This document shows, in pieces, positions 8,463 to 17,241 of a DNA stretch of 64,000 bases. Every line of letters begins with the position of its first letter. Within the stretch, counting starts at the first letter, position 1. The position numbers were made by a program, and so were the translations under genes. Below the pieces are notes generated by a model. That model saw only the letters and a program-made list of their open reading frames with translations, ran no database searches and was not told the DNA's origin. Source of the stretch: Ruminococcus gauvreauii. Its GTDB lineage: Bacteria; Bacillota; Clostridia; Lachnospirales; Lachnospiraceae. The DNA is taken from the NCBI RefSeq assembly GCF_025151995.1, contig NZ_CP102290.1, positions 3,720,001 to 3,784,000 on the forward strand. Direction: 5' to 3'.

Positions 8463-9542
8463 ATGAATAACCAAAGAAAAAACAGGAAAAAGAAAAGCAG
8501 CCCGTTCATCAGATTTCTGCTGTTTTTCGCATGCATCGGATTTGTTCTGGCATCATTTTGGATATCGGGAGATCTGAGTAAACGCACACATAACGTGAGG
8601 GCAGAGTCGGGAGAGACAGGCATCGGACCGGATGCCGCTGATTCGCAGGGGGATCACAATTCATCGGATTCTGATGATGCGAAAGGACAGGAGACAGGGT
8701 CCGAAGCAGGTTCAGAACGGGAACCGGAACCGAAAGAGAAGAAGGCGGCGGCAACGGGCGAAACGGTGGAGCTGACAGATGAGATTACAAGCAGCTACGC
8801 AGTCTTTGTTGATCTTAGTGCGGAAAAGATTGTCGCGCAAAGAGATGCAGATGCCAGAATCAGCCCTGCATCCATGACGAAGATACTCACGATCCTGGTG
8901 GCGGCTGAACATGTTGATAACCTGGATGATACGTTTACGATTACTCAGGAGATCATAGACTACAGTTATCTCAATGAGTGCAGCAGCGCCGGATTTGCGG
9001 CGAACGATACAGTGACTGTGCGCGATCTATTCTACGGGACGATACTGCCGTCCGGGGGCGATGCGGCGACAGCCCTCGCCATATATGCAGCGGGTTCCCT
9101 GGAAGAATTTGTCAATATGATGAACGGGAAACTGAAAGATCTGGGGCTGTCAGAGACAGCTCATTTTACCAACAGTGCGGGACTGTACGATGAGGATCAT
9201 TACTGTACGGTCAATGATATGGCTGTGATCCTGCAGGCAGCTGTCGCAAATGATCTGTGCAGGGAAGTGCTGTCAGCCCGTACCTGGCAGATCCCCGCTT
9301 CTGAGCTCCATCCGGAAGGAATTCCGCTCTCTAACTGGTTTTTGCGACGTATCGAGGACAAGGACACAGGTGCCAGGGTGATGTGTGCCAAGACCGGATA
9401 CGTGGAGCAGTCCGGTAACTGTTCCGCCAGCTATGGCGTGGGAAGTGACGGAAAGGAATATATCTGTGTGACGGCAAATGCCGCCGGTGTCTGGGCGTGC
9501 ATTGACGATCACGTCGCATTGTATAAGAAGTTTTCGGTATGA
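8463..9542 (+). CDS. Serine D-Ala-D-Ala carboxypeptidase (peptidase S11, DacA/DacF type)
   Basis: 359 residues. A basic N-terminus and one membrane segment (about 14-36) are followed by a Ser/Asp/Glu/Gly-rich linker (about 45-100) and an S11 penicillin-binding domain. Catalytic motifs: SMTK at 137-140 (nucleophile Ser137), SGG at 197-199 where the family usually has SGN, and KTG at 310-312. It should trim the terminal D-Ala from peptidoglycan stem peptides outside the membrane. The C-terminal anchor domain of classical DacA is missing; the N-terminal helix probably anchors it instead. ATG 8463 is preferred over 8436 because AGGAG lies 9 bases before it. It follows aconitase X by 42 bases, with no evident functional link. 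Confidence 0.88.
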   Translation: MNNQRKNRKKKSSPFIRFLLFFACIGFVLASFWISGDLSKRTHNVRAESGETGIGPDAADSQGDHNSSDSDDAKGQETGSEAGSEREPEPKEKKAAATGETVELTDEITSSYAVFVDLSAEKIVAQRDADARISPASMTKILTILVAAEHVDNLDDTFTITQEIIDYSYLNECSSAGFAANDTVTVRDLFYGTILPSGGDAATALAIYAAGSLEEFVNMMNGKLKDLGLSETAHFTNSAGLYDEDHYCTVNDMAVILQAAVANDLCREVLSARTWQIPASELHPEGIPLSNWFLRRIEDKDTGARVMCAKTGYVEQSGNCSASYGVGSDGKEYICVTANAAGVWACIDDHVALYKKFSV

Positions 9543-9572
9543 TATATGCCGGCAAAACGAAAAACAAAAGTT

Positions 9573-9597
9573 ACCCGCAGATGAGCAGTCTGCGGGT
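9573..9597. terminator. Bidirectional intrinsic terminator
   Basis: Perfect 9-bp stem (ACCCGCAGA at 9573-9581, TCTGCGGGT at 9589-9597) with a 7-base loop between convergent genes. The plus side has only TTTA after it, while the minus-strand side has a better U-rich tail (complement of AAAACAAAAG at 9561-9570), so it probably ends the hybrid kinase transcript best. Confidence 0.8.
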
Positions 9598-9608
9598 TTA
9601 CTGTGTAA

Positions 9609-12008
9609 CTATAAATATCTGCTGATCTCGCGCTTTAAAGCGGCGGCGTCCAGGGGCTTAGCCAGGTGACCAGTCATACCTGCTTCTTTTGCAAACCGGA
9701 TGTCTTCTGCAAAAGCATCGGCGGTCATCGCGAGAATCGGTACGCCAGAGGCGTCTTTGCGGTGCATAGAACGGATTTTTCTTGTCGCCGTATATCCATC
9801 CATAATGGGCATCTGTATATCCATAAGGATAATATCGTAATAGTTCTCAGAGGATTCTCTGAATAAATTGACACCTTGTTCTCCGTTACAGGCGATATCG
9901 ATTTCTGCCCCCATATCTGCAAGGAGTTCCACAGCAACTTCCTGGTTGAGTGTATTGTCTTCTACCAGCAGAAAATGCCGTTTATCAAAGGTGCTTTTTT
10001 GATTAGAGTTTTGTTCGTGGACTGGGGTCTGCTCGCCTAATACGTAATGCTGCAGTCCATGAATCAGTGTGGAAATGAAAATGGGCTTTTGAATAAATCC
10101 ATTGACGCCTGCCCGCCGTGCTTCCTGTTCGATATCATTCCAGTCGTAGGCAGAGATGATCAGAACAGGCAGTTTGTCGCCGAGGAGCTCACGGATACGG
10201 CGGGTAGTCCACAGGCCATCCTGCTCCGGCATTTTCCAGTCGAGCAGTACCGCATCATACGTGTCACCTCTTTGGTGTGCTTCTTCTATTTTTTCGACGG
10301 CCTGCTTTCCGCTGTTAACCCAATCAGTGTAGATACCTATACTTTGAAGCATCTCGACAGTATGCTCACACATAATGGCGTCGTCATCCGCAACGATGAT
10401 TTTCAGATCGGGGAAAGTACTGTTCAGCGGAGGAGCCTCTTCTGTCTTCAGCGGTATTGAGACGAAGAAGGTGGTGCCTGTTCCGGGGCAGCTTTCCACA
10501 TTAATCTCGCCGTTCAGCAATTCTACAATCTTTTTCGTGATGGCCATGCCAAGTCCGGTGCCCTCCGTCTTATCAACACGGCTGTCACGTTCCCTGGTGA
10601 ACGCCGTGAACAGATGGGGGAGAAAATCAGGCTGAATTCCGATACCATTATCAGTAATTTTAAAGAGAAACCGGGCTATGTTATGATCTGCCGAAACTTC
10701 CTGTACATCCATTGTGATATGTCCGCCCTCCGGGGTGAATTTGCAGGCATTGGAGAGAATGTTCAGGAAGATCTGTCTCAGACGCAGAGAATCACTCATA
10801 AAATGTTCGTGGATCACACATTTCAACCTGATTGAAAACATTTGTCCTTTCTCTTTAAACTGCGGCTGCATAATACTCACGATGTTTTCCAGCAGCTCGG
10901 GCAGGAAAGTCACATCCTCCCGCAGTACCATTTCACCGTTCTCTATCTTGGACATATCCAGGACATCATTGATAAGCCCGAGCAAATGCTGGCTGGAAAG
11001 ACCGATTTTTTTCAGACAGTCCTTCATTTTTGCAGGGTCATCAAGATGAGCAGATGCGATATCTTTCATACCTATGATGGCGTTTAGAGGGGTTCTGATG
11101 TCATGGCTCATGCGGGAAAGAAAGTCAGACTTCGCCCGATTGGCTTTTTTTGCCTCGTCCAGCGCAAAACTCAGCTGTTTCGCCTGCTCCTTCAGTCTGC
11201 ACTGCATCTGACGAAGCTCAGTCTCATTGGTGATATCAATATAAATGACCAGGTATATCGGGTCTGAATCCTGACAGGCGATGCAGGAAGCGTTAATCTG
11301 CAGCCATGCATTGTTTCCGTACAAGTCATTCATCTGTACGGTAAAATGAACGGGTTTTCCAGCCAGAAGTTCCTCTCTGTGAGCCTGAAAAACTTCCTGA
11401 TTCCGCATGACATTGCTGCGGAATAAGGGATAATCCATGTTCTTCCAGCTTTCTTTGCCAAAGAACTCAAAGAACCGGTCATTACCATCCAACAGTATAA
11501 ATTCCAGGTTTTTACTGACGCGGTATTTCGCAACGAAGCCCGGAAGGTTATCATATGTAACGGACTGTTCCAGCTGCATCTGCATGACGTTGCTGACATC
11601 AGTGATGGCTGTGTAGGAAACCTGGTAACCGCCAATATATTCATCTGTAAATCTGGCTGTCATACGTACCCAGAGATATTCACCGCTTTTGCGGCGCATG
11701 CGCGTGACGATTGTATAACCATCTCCACCCGCGTTCAATGTCTTGATGACTTCATCGCCTAATTGTTTCCATATGGCTTCATCATGGATTCCGAGTTCCT
11801 CGTTTATATAATAGCTGTCGCACATATTATGATAGATGGCTTCGTACTCCTCACGGGAATATCCAATTAAATCATAATAGAAATCATTTGCCCAGACCAG
11901 CGTAAAATGATCGTCAATTAAATGTTTGCTGACACTGACCTGCAGAAGATTCATTAATGTATCATATTCATATCCGGTCTGCCCGTGGTTTTCGCCTTGT
12001 ATCTCCAT
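9609..12008 (-). CDS. Hybrid sensor histidine kinase (PAS-PAS-HisKA-HATPase-REC-REC)
   Basis: 799 residues, with no membrane segment seen, so probably cytoplasmic. Order: PAS 1 (about 20-140), PAS 2 (about 150-270), coiled coil (270-300), HisKA with SRMSHDIRTPLNAIIG (phospho-His near 303), HATPase (about 410-525, with NACKFTPEGG, DNGIGI and GTGLGMAI), receiver 1 (about 540-660, DAVLLDWKMP) and receiver 2 (about 690-799, DIILMDIQMP). There is no HPt domain, so the phosphorelay must continue through a separate HPt or stay within the protein. Many Lachnospiraceae have similar orphan hybrids whose stimulus is unknown. The start is an ATG after GGAGGGA. It is divergent from the tandem-GntR regulator at 12175. 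Confidence 0.93.
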   Translation of the reverse strand: MEIQGENHGQTGYEYDTLMNLLQVSVSKHLIDDHFTLVWANDFYYDLIGYSREEYEAIYHNMCDSYYINEELGIHDEAIWKQLGDEVIKTLNAGGDGYTIVTRMRRKSGEYLWVRMTARFTDEYIGGYQVSYTAITDVSNVMQMQLEQSVTYDNLPGFVAKYRVSKNLEFILLDGNDRFFEFFGKESWKNMDYPLFRSNVMRNQEVFQAHREELLAGKPVHFTVQMNDLYGNNAWLQINASCIACQDSDPIYLVIYIDITNETELRQMQCRLKEQAKQLSFALDEAKKANRAKSDFLSRMSHDIRTPLNAIIGMKDIASAHLDDPAKMKDCLKKIGLSSQHLLGLINDVLDMSKIENGEMVLREDVTFLPELLENIVSIMQPQFKEKGQMFSIRLKCVIHEHFMSDSLRLRQIFLNILSNACKFTPEGGHITMDVQEVSADHNIARFLFKITDNGIGIQPDFLPHLFTAFTRERDSRVDKTEGTGLGMAITKKIVELLNGEINVESCPGTGTTFFVSIPLKTEEAPPLNSTFPDLKIIVADDDAIMCEHTVEMLQSIGIYTDWVNSGKQAVEKIEEAHQRGDTYDAVLLDWKMPEQDGLWTTRRIRELLGDKLPVLIISAYDWNDIEQEARRAGVNGFIQKPIFISTLIHGLQHYVLGEQTPVHEQNSNQKSTFDKRHFLLVEDNTLNQEVAVELLADMGAEIDIACNGEQGVNLFRESSENYYDIILMDIQMPIMDGYTATRKIRSMHRKDASGVPILAMTADAFAEDIRFAKEAGMTGHLAKPLDAAALKREISRYL

Positions 12009-12056
12009 GTGTTCCCTCCATTTTCAACAGTCTGTCAGACAAACAAAAGAATCTTT

Positions 12057-12073
12057 CCTATATTAGCTATAGG
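12057..12073. promoter_or_regulatory. Palindromic candidate operator
   Basis: Inverted repeat CCTATA-N5-TATAGG covering the -10 of the minus-strand promoter and lying just upstream of the promoter of the divergent regulator. Position and symmetry suit a regulator binding site, perhaps for the adjacent GntR-type protein; this is inference. Confidence 0.4.
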
Positions 12074-12088
12074 TATATCGTATATCAA
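12060..12088 (-). promoter_or_regulatory. Putative sigma-A promoter of the hybrid kinase
   Basis: On the minus strand: -35 TTGATA (12083-12088), 17-base spacer, -10 TAATAT (12060-12065). It lies about 50 bases upstream of the kinase start. Pattern match by eye only. Confidence 0.55.
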
Positions 12089-12106
12089 TTAACCTGAAAA
12101 AGCAAG

Positions 12107-12135
12107 TTGAATGTCAAGTTTTGAATTGATATACT
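12107..12135 (+). promoter_or_regulatory. Putative sigma-A promoter of the tandem-GntR regulator
   Basis: -35 TTGAAT (12107-12112), exact 17-base spacer, -10 TATACT (12130-12135). Transcription would start near 12142, inside AAAAC-TATTA-GTTTT (12136-12150), a second small inverted repeat that could serve as an operator. Confidence 0.65.
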
Positions 12136-12174
12136 AAAACTATTAGTTTTCGGCTTTGAAAGGGGGTGATTCTG

Positions 12175-13653
12175 TTGTATCAGGAGCCACATGAATATGA
12201 ATATCTGTACCAGTCACTGGTATTACAATTTGAGTGCGGCGCTTTTTTGGCAGGTCAGACGTTTCTCACACAGAAGCAGATCTGCAGACAGTATAACGTG
12301 GGAATCACCACGGTACGAAAAGTGATGAAAATGCTTTCGCAACAGGGATATATCCGGACGGCGTCCGGCCAGCCGGCGACTGTGGCTTATCAGGCGTCGA
12401 GGAAACTTCTCATATCTTCGCTTGTGAGCCGCAGAAATGCTATATCAGACTGTTATCAGGGAATGAGGATGCTGCTGCCTGCGTTATACCGTGAGGGCGC
12501 AAAACTCTGCGGCGATGCTGAACTGGAGATGTTGCAGAAGACAGCTGAGGAGATTTACGACGATATGGAACTTTCAGCGCTGTATCGTCAGGCAAATGCC
12601 TTTTTTACAAAACTACTTGAGCCATTTCGCAATGGATTGATCATTGACCTGGAAATTGATGCGGAGAATTATCTGCATATTCCCTATATTCCGGTTGATT
12701 ATGCGCAGGATCCTTTTTATCAGTCACCGCGCCGTGTTAAAAATCGGCTGCAGACAGCACATAAGATGATTAAAGAAAAACGGTTTGATGATTTTTATGA
12801 AAGTGTTCTGCGTATATACAATGACACTTATCAGAAAGTGGACCAGTATCTCAGTCTTCTTGGCAGACATGCTGAGGAGATGCCATTATCGAAAAAAGAT
12901 ATCCCCTGGTTTCGGACGAAGAGGCATTCTGAATTGTATTCACGCCTGGCAATGACAATTGTACGGCGTATTCTAAACGGTGAATTTGACGGACAGAAAT
13001 ATCTGCCTTCAATTCCCAGGCTGATGGAAGAATACGGAGTGATGAAAGATACCGCCAGCCGTGCGCTCAATTTGCTGAATACTCTTGGATTTACCCAGAC
13101 AATCGATAAAAAAGGAACTGTGATCACCTCGAAAGATTTCCGAAGTGTCAGGGGACACGTTGACTTTAGTGATGCTGTGATCAGGGAACGGCTCACACTT
13201 TTTATGGAGGCACTTCAGATACTGGCGCTGACCACACGTGAATGTACAGCCGTGCTTCCCGCTGTTCCTGAAGAATGGGTCGGCAGGCTGGTGAAAAATC
13301 CCTATATGATCGAAGAAAATCAAATCGGTTCTCAGTCGATACAGGTCCTGATGAATTATCTGATCTATTCAGCGCCCTGCAATTCACTGCAGAATATTTA
13401 CCGGCAGCTGAATGAAATGCTGCTGTGGGGGAATTATCTGATGTCAGTTGAGGTGGAATTATATTCCGGTGACTGGAAGAAGATAGCGGAGACGGTAAGT
13501 GAAATCTTAACAGCGCTGAGAAAAAATGAGGAATCAGTTCTTCCTGAGCTTTTCGAAAGGTTTTTTTTACAGGCGTATCAAAGCATATACGCCGTGGTGG
13601 TTCAGCTGCCATTTGATGAAGAAGATCTTCCGCATTTCCTGACACTTTTGTAA
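12175..13653 (+). CDS. Regulator with two GntR-type winged-helix domains
   Basis: 492 residues, much longer than ordinary GntR regulators (about 240). Two winged-helix regions can be seen: the first near the N-terminus (AGQTFLTQKQICRQYNVGITTVRKVMKMLSQQGYI) and a second in the middle (NGEFDGQKYLPSIPRLMEEYGVMKDTASRALNLLNTLGFTQ, about 265-320). Each has the GntR order of a short strand, a recognition helix with a T-x-R/S-x-A-like core, and a wing. The regions between and after are helical and match no effector domain I know. The start is taken as TTG 12175, 8 bases after AGGGGG; a GTG at 12166 overlaps that site. It is divergent from the hybrid kinase, so both may belong to one regulatory unit. 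Confidence 0.8.
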   Translation: MYQEPHEYEYLYQSLVLQFECGAFLAGQTFLTQKQICRQYNVGITTVRKVMKMLSQQGYIRTASGQPATVAYQASRKLLISSLVSRRNAISDCYQGMRMLLPALYREGAKLCGDAELEMLQKTAEEIYDDMELSALYRQANAFFTKLLEPFRNGLIIDLEIDAENYLHIPYIPVDYAQDPFYQSPRRVKNRLQTAHKMIKEKRFDDFYESVLRIYNDTYQKVDQYLSLLGRHAEEMPLSKKDIPWFRTKRHSELYSRLAMTIVRRILNGEFDGQKYLPSIPRLMEEYGVMKDTASRALNLLNTLGFTQTIDKKGTVITSKDFRSVRGHVDFSDAVIRERLTLFMEALQILALTTRECTAVLPAVPEEWVGRLVKNPYMIEENQIGSQSIQVLMNYLIYSAPCNSLQNIYRQLNEMLLWGNYLMSVEVELYSGDWKKIAETVSEILTALRKNEESVLPELFERFFLQAYQSIYAVVVQLPFDEEDLPHFLTLL

Positions 13654-13704
13654 GGTGAAGTCCGGTCTGCAGCGTGCCGGTTGCTGACACGATCAGGAAA
13701 AAAC

Positions 13705-13733
13705 TTGAACTTATGCCGAAATCGTGGTAAAAC
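13705..13733 (+). promoter_or_regulatory. Putative promoter of the CstA-like gene
   Basis: -35 TTGAAC (13705-13710), 17-base spacer, -10 TAAAAC (13728-13733) preceded by TGG, giving an extended -10. Transcription would start about 35 bases before the ATG at 13775. Confidence 0.45.
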
Positions 13734-13774
13734 AATTATGTTTGATAAATACTTAAAGAGAAAGAGGGATAAGA

Positions 13775-15478
13775 ATGAGTGGAATCTTGATGATGGTGAT
13801 TGCGATAGTGGTACTCGGCGGGGCATACCTGCTGTACGGACGCTATCTCCAGAAAAAATGGGGAATTGACCCCGATGCTAAGACACCCGCGTATGAAATG
13901 GAGGACGGAGTAGATTACGTTCCTGCGGATACGAACGTTGTATTCGGACATCAGTTTGCATCGATAGCCGGTGCAGGACCGATCAACGGGCCGATACAGG
14001 CGGCAATCTTCGGCTGGCTTCCGGTGCTTCTCTGGATCCTGATAGGAGGCGTATTCTTCGGTGCAGTACAGGATTTTGCGGCTATGTACGCATCCGTTAA
14101 GAATAAGGGACGTACGATCGGTCACATTATTGAAACCTATATCGGAAAGCTGGGCAAAAAACTTTTCCTGCTGTTCTGCTGGCTGTTCTGTATTCTGGTT
14201 GTTGCAGCATTTGCCGACGTCGTTGCCGGGACCTTCAACGGCTTCGCGGTCAGCGAGGCCGGGGAGGTTTCCAGGGTGGCAGCTAACGGTGCGGTTGCAA
14301 CAACTTCCGTGTTATTTATTCTGGAGGCGGTCATCCTCGGGATGCTGTTAAAATACGGCAAACTTAATAAATGGGCGAACACGGCGGTTGCGATCCTCAT
14401 GCTGGTGGCAGCAGTTGCGCTTGGCCTGAAATTTCCGATGTACCTGGGACTCAATACCTGGCATGTGATCATTTTTGCCTATATCCTGATTGCGTGTGTG
14501 GCGCCTGTCTGGTCACTGCTTCAGCCCAGGGACTATCTGAACAGTTATCTGCTGATCTTCATGATCGTGGGGGCTGTCGTCGGCGTATTCGCGGCAAATC
14601 CGTCTTGCAATCTGGAGGCATTTACGAGCTTCAATGTGGACGGACAGTTCCTGTTTCCGATCCTGTTCGTGACGATTGCGTGCGGAGCGGTATCAGGATT
14701 TCATTCTCTGGTGTCGTCGGGAACAGCTTCCAAACAGATTAAAAGTGAAAAGAGCATGCTTCCTGTTTCCTTCGGGGCGATGCTCATGGAAAGTATGCTT
14801 GCGGTGATCGCACTGATCGCGGTAGCATCCTTTGCTCAGGGGGAAGCCGCGGCACAGGGACTGACGACGCAGCCGCAGATCTTTGCCGGTGCGATCGCCA
14901 ATTTCCTGTCCGCTTTGGGACTTCCGCATTCACTGGTATTTACACTGATCAATCTGGCTGTGTCCGCGTTTGCGCTGACCTCACTGGACTCTGTGGCCAG
15001 GGTGGGACGTCTTTCCTTCCAGGAATTCTTCCTGGATGACGATGTGGACATGGAACGTATGAGTCCAGTTCTGAAGATCGTGACCAACAAATACTTCGCG
15101 ACGGTATTGACCCTGGTACTGGCATATCTGCTCACCAAAGTCGGCTATGCGGAAATCTGGCCGCTGTTCGGATCTGCGAATCAGCTGCTCTCGGTACTGG
15201 CCCTTGTCGCGTGTGCGGTGTTCCTGAAGAAGACGAAACGCCAGGGGTTCATGCTCTGGGGGCCGATGGTCTTTATGATGGCAGTTACCTTTACCGCGCT
15301 GGCGATGACGATCACAAAGCTCGGGAAAGCACTGGTGACGACCGGACTCAGCCTTGGAAATACGCTGCAGCTGGTTTTTGCAGTCCTTCTTCTGATTCTC
15401 GGGATTCTTGTGGCAATACAGGGAATCAAAAAACTCCTGGAAAAGCCGGGAAGGGAAGAAGAAAAAGCCACAGTCTAG
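13775..15478 (+). CDS. cstA: CstA-family carbon starvation transporter
   Basis: 567-residue polytopic membrane protein of the CstA/BtsT family, whose studied members import peptides or pyruvate with protons. Family hallmarks near the N-terminus: GHQFASIAGAGPINGPIQAAIFGWLPVLLW and GAVQDFAAMYASVKNKGRTIGHII, then many hydrophobic segments (about 14-16), including SGFHSLVSSGTASKQI. It is shorter than Escherichia coli CstA (about 700), as usual in Clostridia. It stands alone with its own terminator. No LytS/LytR-type sensor system is adjacent; the hybrid kinase and GntR-like regulator upstream are conceivable controllers but unproven. Confidence 0.9.
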   Translation: MSGILMMVIAIVVLGGAYLLYGRYLQKKWGIDPDAKTPAYEMEDGVDYVPADTNVVFGHQFASIAGAGPINGPIQAAIFGWLPVLLWILIGGVFFGAVQDFAAMYASVKNKGRTIGHIIETYIGKLGKKLFLLFCWLFCILVVAAFADVVAGTFNGFAVSEAGEVSRVAANGAVATTSVLFILEAVILGMLLKYGKLNKWANTAVAILMLVAAVALGLKFPMYLGLNTWHVIIFAYILIACVAPVWSLLQPRDYLNSYLLIFMIVGAVVGVFAANPSCNLEAFTSFNVDGQFLFPILFVTIACGAVSGFHSLVSSGTASKQIKSEKSMLPVSFGAMLMESMLAVIALIAVASFAQGEAAAQGLTTQPQIFAGAIANFLSALGLPHSLVFTLINLAVSAFALTSLDSVARVGRLSFQEFFLDDDVDMERMSPVLKIVTNKYFATVLTLVLAYLLTKVGYAEIWPLFGSANQLLSVLALVACAVFLKKTKRQGFMLWGPMVFMMAVTFTALAMTITKLGKALVTTGLSLGNTLQLVFAVLLLILGILVAIQGIKKLLEKPGREEEKATV

Positions 15479-15510
15479 ATACAATATTCCGGAAAATGTA
15501 TTACTTATCA

Positions 15511-15542
15511 TGCACTCAGGACCCCGGTCCCGGGTGCATTTT
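15511..15542 (+). terminator. Intrinsic terminator after cstA
   Basis: 12-bp stem (15511-15522 with 15527-15538, one G-U pair and one mismatch), 4-base CCCG loop and TTTT at 15539-15542. It lies between convergent genes, and its T run touches the stop codon of the minus-strand gene. Confidence 0.75.
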
Positions 15543-16224
15543 ATCTGGAAGGCATCTGGAAACCGGAAAGTGCCCTGTTCAGATAATCGTTAAACGGCTG
15601 CATTCTCCGAAAAATATCGGCGGCATGTTCGATGAACAGATCTTCACGCAGCAGTTCTTCATCCGGGATAACATGTTCCACATACCAGCTCTTATATTTC
15701 AGATATTCTGCCTGAGGATGATTCCTGTCGTATCCGGCGGGGACATTCTTCAGGGAGGTCCCCTTCACGGAGAAGAGTGACCGGAAATCTTCGGCGCCTG
15801 TGATCTGTGCCCATTCGTCCGGATGCGAGGAGATGTGATCCCGCACCATGGCCGTCGCGTCTTTGAACATGTCGGCAAACAATCCGCCGCCCAGAAACGA
15901 CTGGTTGTCCGGCTTGATCATGATGTAATAACCAACCGGAACCGGGAGCTTTCCCTTTGCCCCGATGTGGGCACGGAATGCCGGGTTGTACGGGGATTTG
16001 TCATGGCTGAAACGGGTATCCCGCACAAGCTTGAAGGTCAGGTCTTTCGGCACATTATGAAGAATGCCGGTATCTGTCTCGCCGATTCGAAGAATCAGCT
16101 CCTGCAGCAGGATCTCGAACTGTGCAGACGCCTCTCTTTGCTCTGCCTTATGAGCATGATACCATTCACGGTTATTGTTCCTGCAAAGTTCAGATAAGTA
16201 ATCTAATATGATTGCTGTATTCAT
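15541..16224 (-). CDS. DUF2461 (TIGR02453) conserved protein
   Basis: 227 residues of the DUF2461 family. Recognised by the N-terminal NNNREWYHAHKAEQ, the central FKLVRDTRFSHDKSPYNPAFRAHIG and the glycine-rich YYIMIKPDNQSFLGGGLF. The family is widespread in bacteria and its biochemical role is not established; no catalytic site can be assigned. It lacks a signal peptide and membrane segments, so it is probably cytosolic. The gene starts 11 bases after the sigma-factor gene upstream of it on the same strand (AAGGAGA site), so the two are likely cotranscribed. Confidence 0.85.
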   Translation of the reverse strand: MNTAIILDYLSELCRNNNREWYHAHKAEQREASAQFEILLQELILRIGETDTGILHNVPKDLTFKLVRDTRFSHDKSPYNPAFRAHIGAKGKLPVPVGYYIMIKPDNQSFLGGGLFADMFKDATAMVRDHISSHPDEWAQITGAEDFRSLFSVKGTSLKNVPAGYDRNHPQAEYLKYKSWYVEHVIPDEELLREDLFIEHAADIFRRMQPFNDYLNRALSGFQMPSR

Positions 16225-16235
16225 AATCGTTCTCC

Positions 16236-17087
16236 TTACGAATTTTTTATGGTGGAAAGTGATGCCGAGTCTAAAAAGTCCATGACAAACTGTTTGGTTC
16301 TTTCCGGTGACTCATACGTCTTGCAGAAAGCAAACTTCAAAGACAGATCGTCAATGTCTTCCATTGCATTCTTAAAACTCACTCTGGTTTCTTCCGGGAT
16401 CTCGACAGCACCGGTATAATCCAGACTCCCCGGATTCAGCCGGTGGTTCTGTATGGCATAATTGATACGGTCCCTGCACCTGCACTTGCCGCTTCCGTAC
16501 TCACCGCAGTATGATTCCAGGAAATCTCCTACTTTTTTTCGGATTCTGGAGAGACGCTGGCGGTACGCCTCAGGTGTCAGCCCCAGTATTTCGCCTGCAA
16601 TCCTGCTGTCCAGCTTAAACATCGTCCCGAGGATGAAGATACAGCGGCTTTCGGTATCGAGGCATTGCAGCATCACATTGGTACAGGACATCTTCAGTTC
16701 CTCTTCCAGAATCGCTTTCTCGACGTCCTGCGTCAGATCCGGTACATCCAGTATCTGTCCGTTTTCAATATCATCTCCGTAGTACTCAAAACTCAGCGGA
16801 TAATGCGCAAACATATGTTTTTTATAGTTTTTCAGATGATTTGCAGCAATGCTGAACACCCAGGTGGAAAAGGAGCTTTCTCTCTTAAATGTGGACAGGT
16901 GTGTAAGGATCTTGAGTATGATATCCTGGGTGGCGTCCTCCGCGTCTGCGAAAGTGCCAAGCATTCGCAGAGAAAGGTTGAAAATCAGGTCCCGGACGCT
17001 GAGGATGACGGTTTCCAGAGATTTTTTGTCTCCGGCGGTTGCCTGTTCAATCAGTATCGATAATTCTTCGTTCGTTTTTTTATTCAT
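16236..17087 (-). CDS. Sigma-70 family (ECF-like) RNA polymerase sigma factor
   Basis: 283 residues. Region 2 is seen at about 15-90 (IFNLSLRMLGTFADAEDATQDIILKILTHL followed by FKRESSFSTWVFSIAANHLKNYKK) and region 4 at about 125-185 (LDSRIAGEILGLTPEAYRQRLSRIRKKV). A C-terminal extension of about 95 residues includes a Cys cluster, CGEYGSGKCRCRDRI, possibly metal-binding, and ends in an acidic helical part. ECF sigma factors normally have an anti-sigma factor beside them; none is evident, so the extension may control activity itself, as in ECF groups with C-terminal domains. RBS AAGGAGG; forms a likely operon with the DUF2461 gene. Confidence 0.87.
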   Translation of the reverse strand: MNKKTNEELSILIEQATAGDKKSLETVILSVRDLIFNLSLRMLGTFADAEDATQDIILKILTHLSTFKRESSFSTWVFSIAANHLKNYKKHMFAHYPLSFEYYGDDIENGQILDVPDLTQDVEKAILEEELKMSCTNVMLQCLDTESRCIFILGTMFKLDSRIAGEILGLTPEAYRQRLSRIRKKVGDFLESYCGEYGSGKCRCRDRINYAIQNHRLNPGSLDYTGAVEIPEETRVSFKNAMEDIDDLSLKFAFCKTYESPERTKQFVMDFLDSASLSTIKNS

Positions 17088-17141
17088 GTAATGTAACCTC
17101 CTTATTTAATTAGACATCGTAAATATGACTGTGTGACATAG

Positions 17142-17171
17142 ATTATAAAAGAAATCAGAGGATAAATTCAA
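17142..17171 (-). promoter_or_regulatory. Putative promoter of the sigma-factor operon
   Basis: On the minus strand: -35 TTGAAT (17166-17171), 18-base spacer, -10 TATAAT (17142-17147). It lies about 55 bases upstream of the start codon and looks like a housekeeping promoter. Confidence 0.6.
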
Positions 17172-17241
17172 TGATCCAAAATCAGAAAAATTTGTTATAG
17201 TATAAGATGATACAATTTGCTGAGACAAAAAGGAGAAGTAT

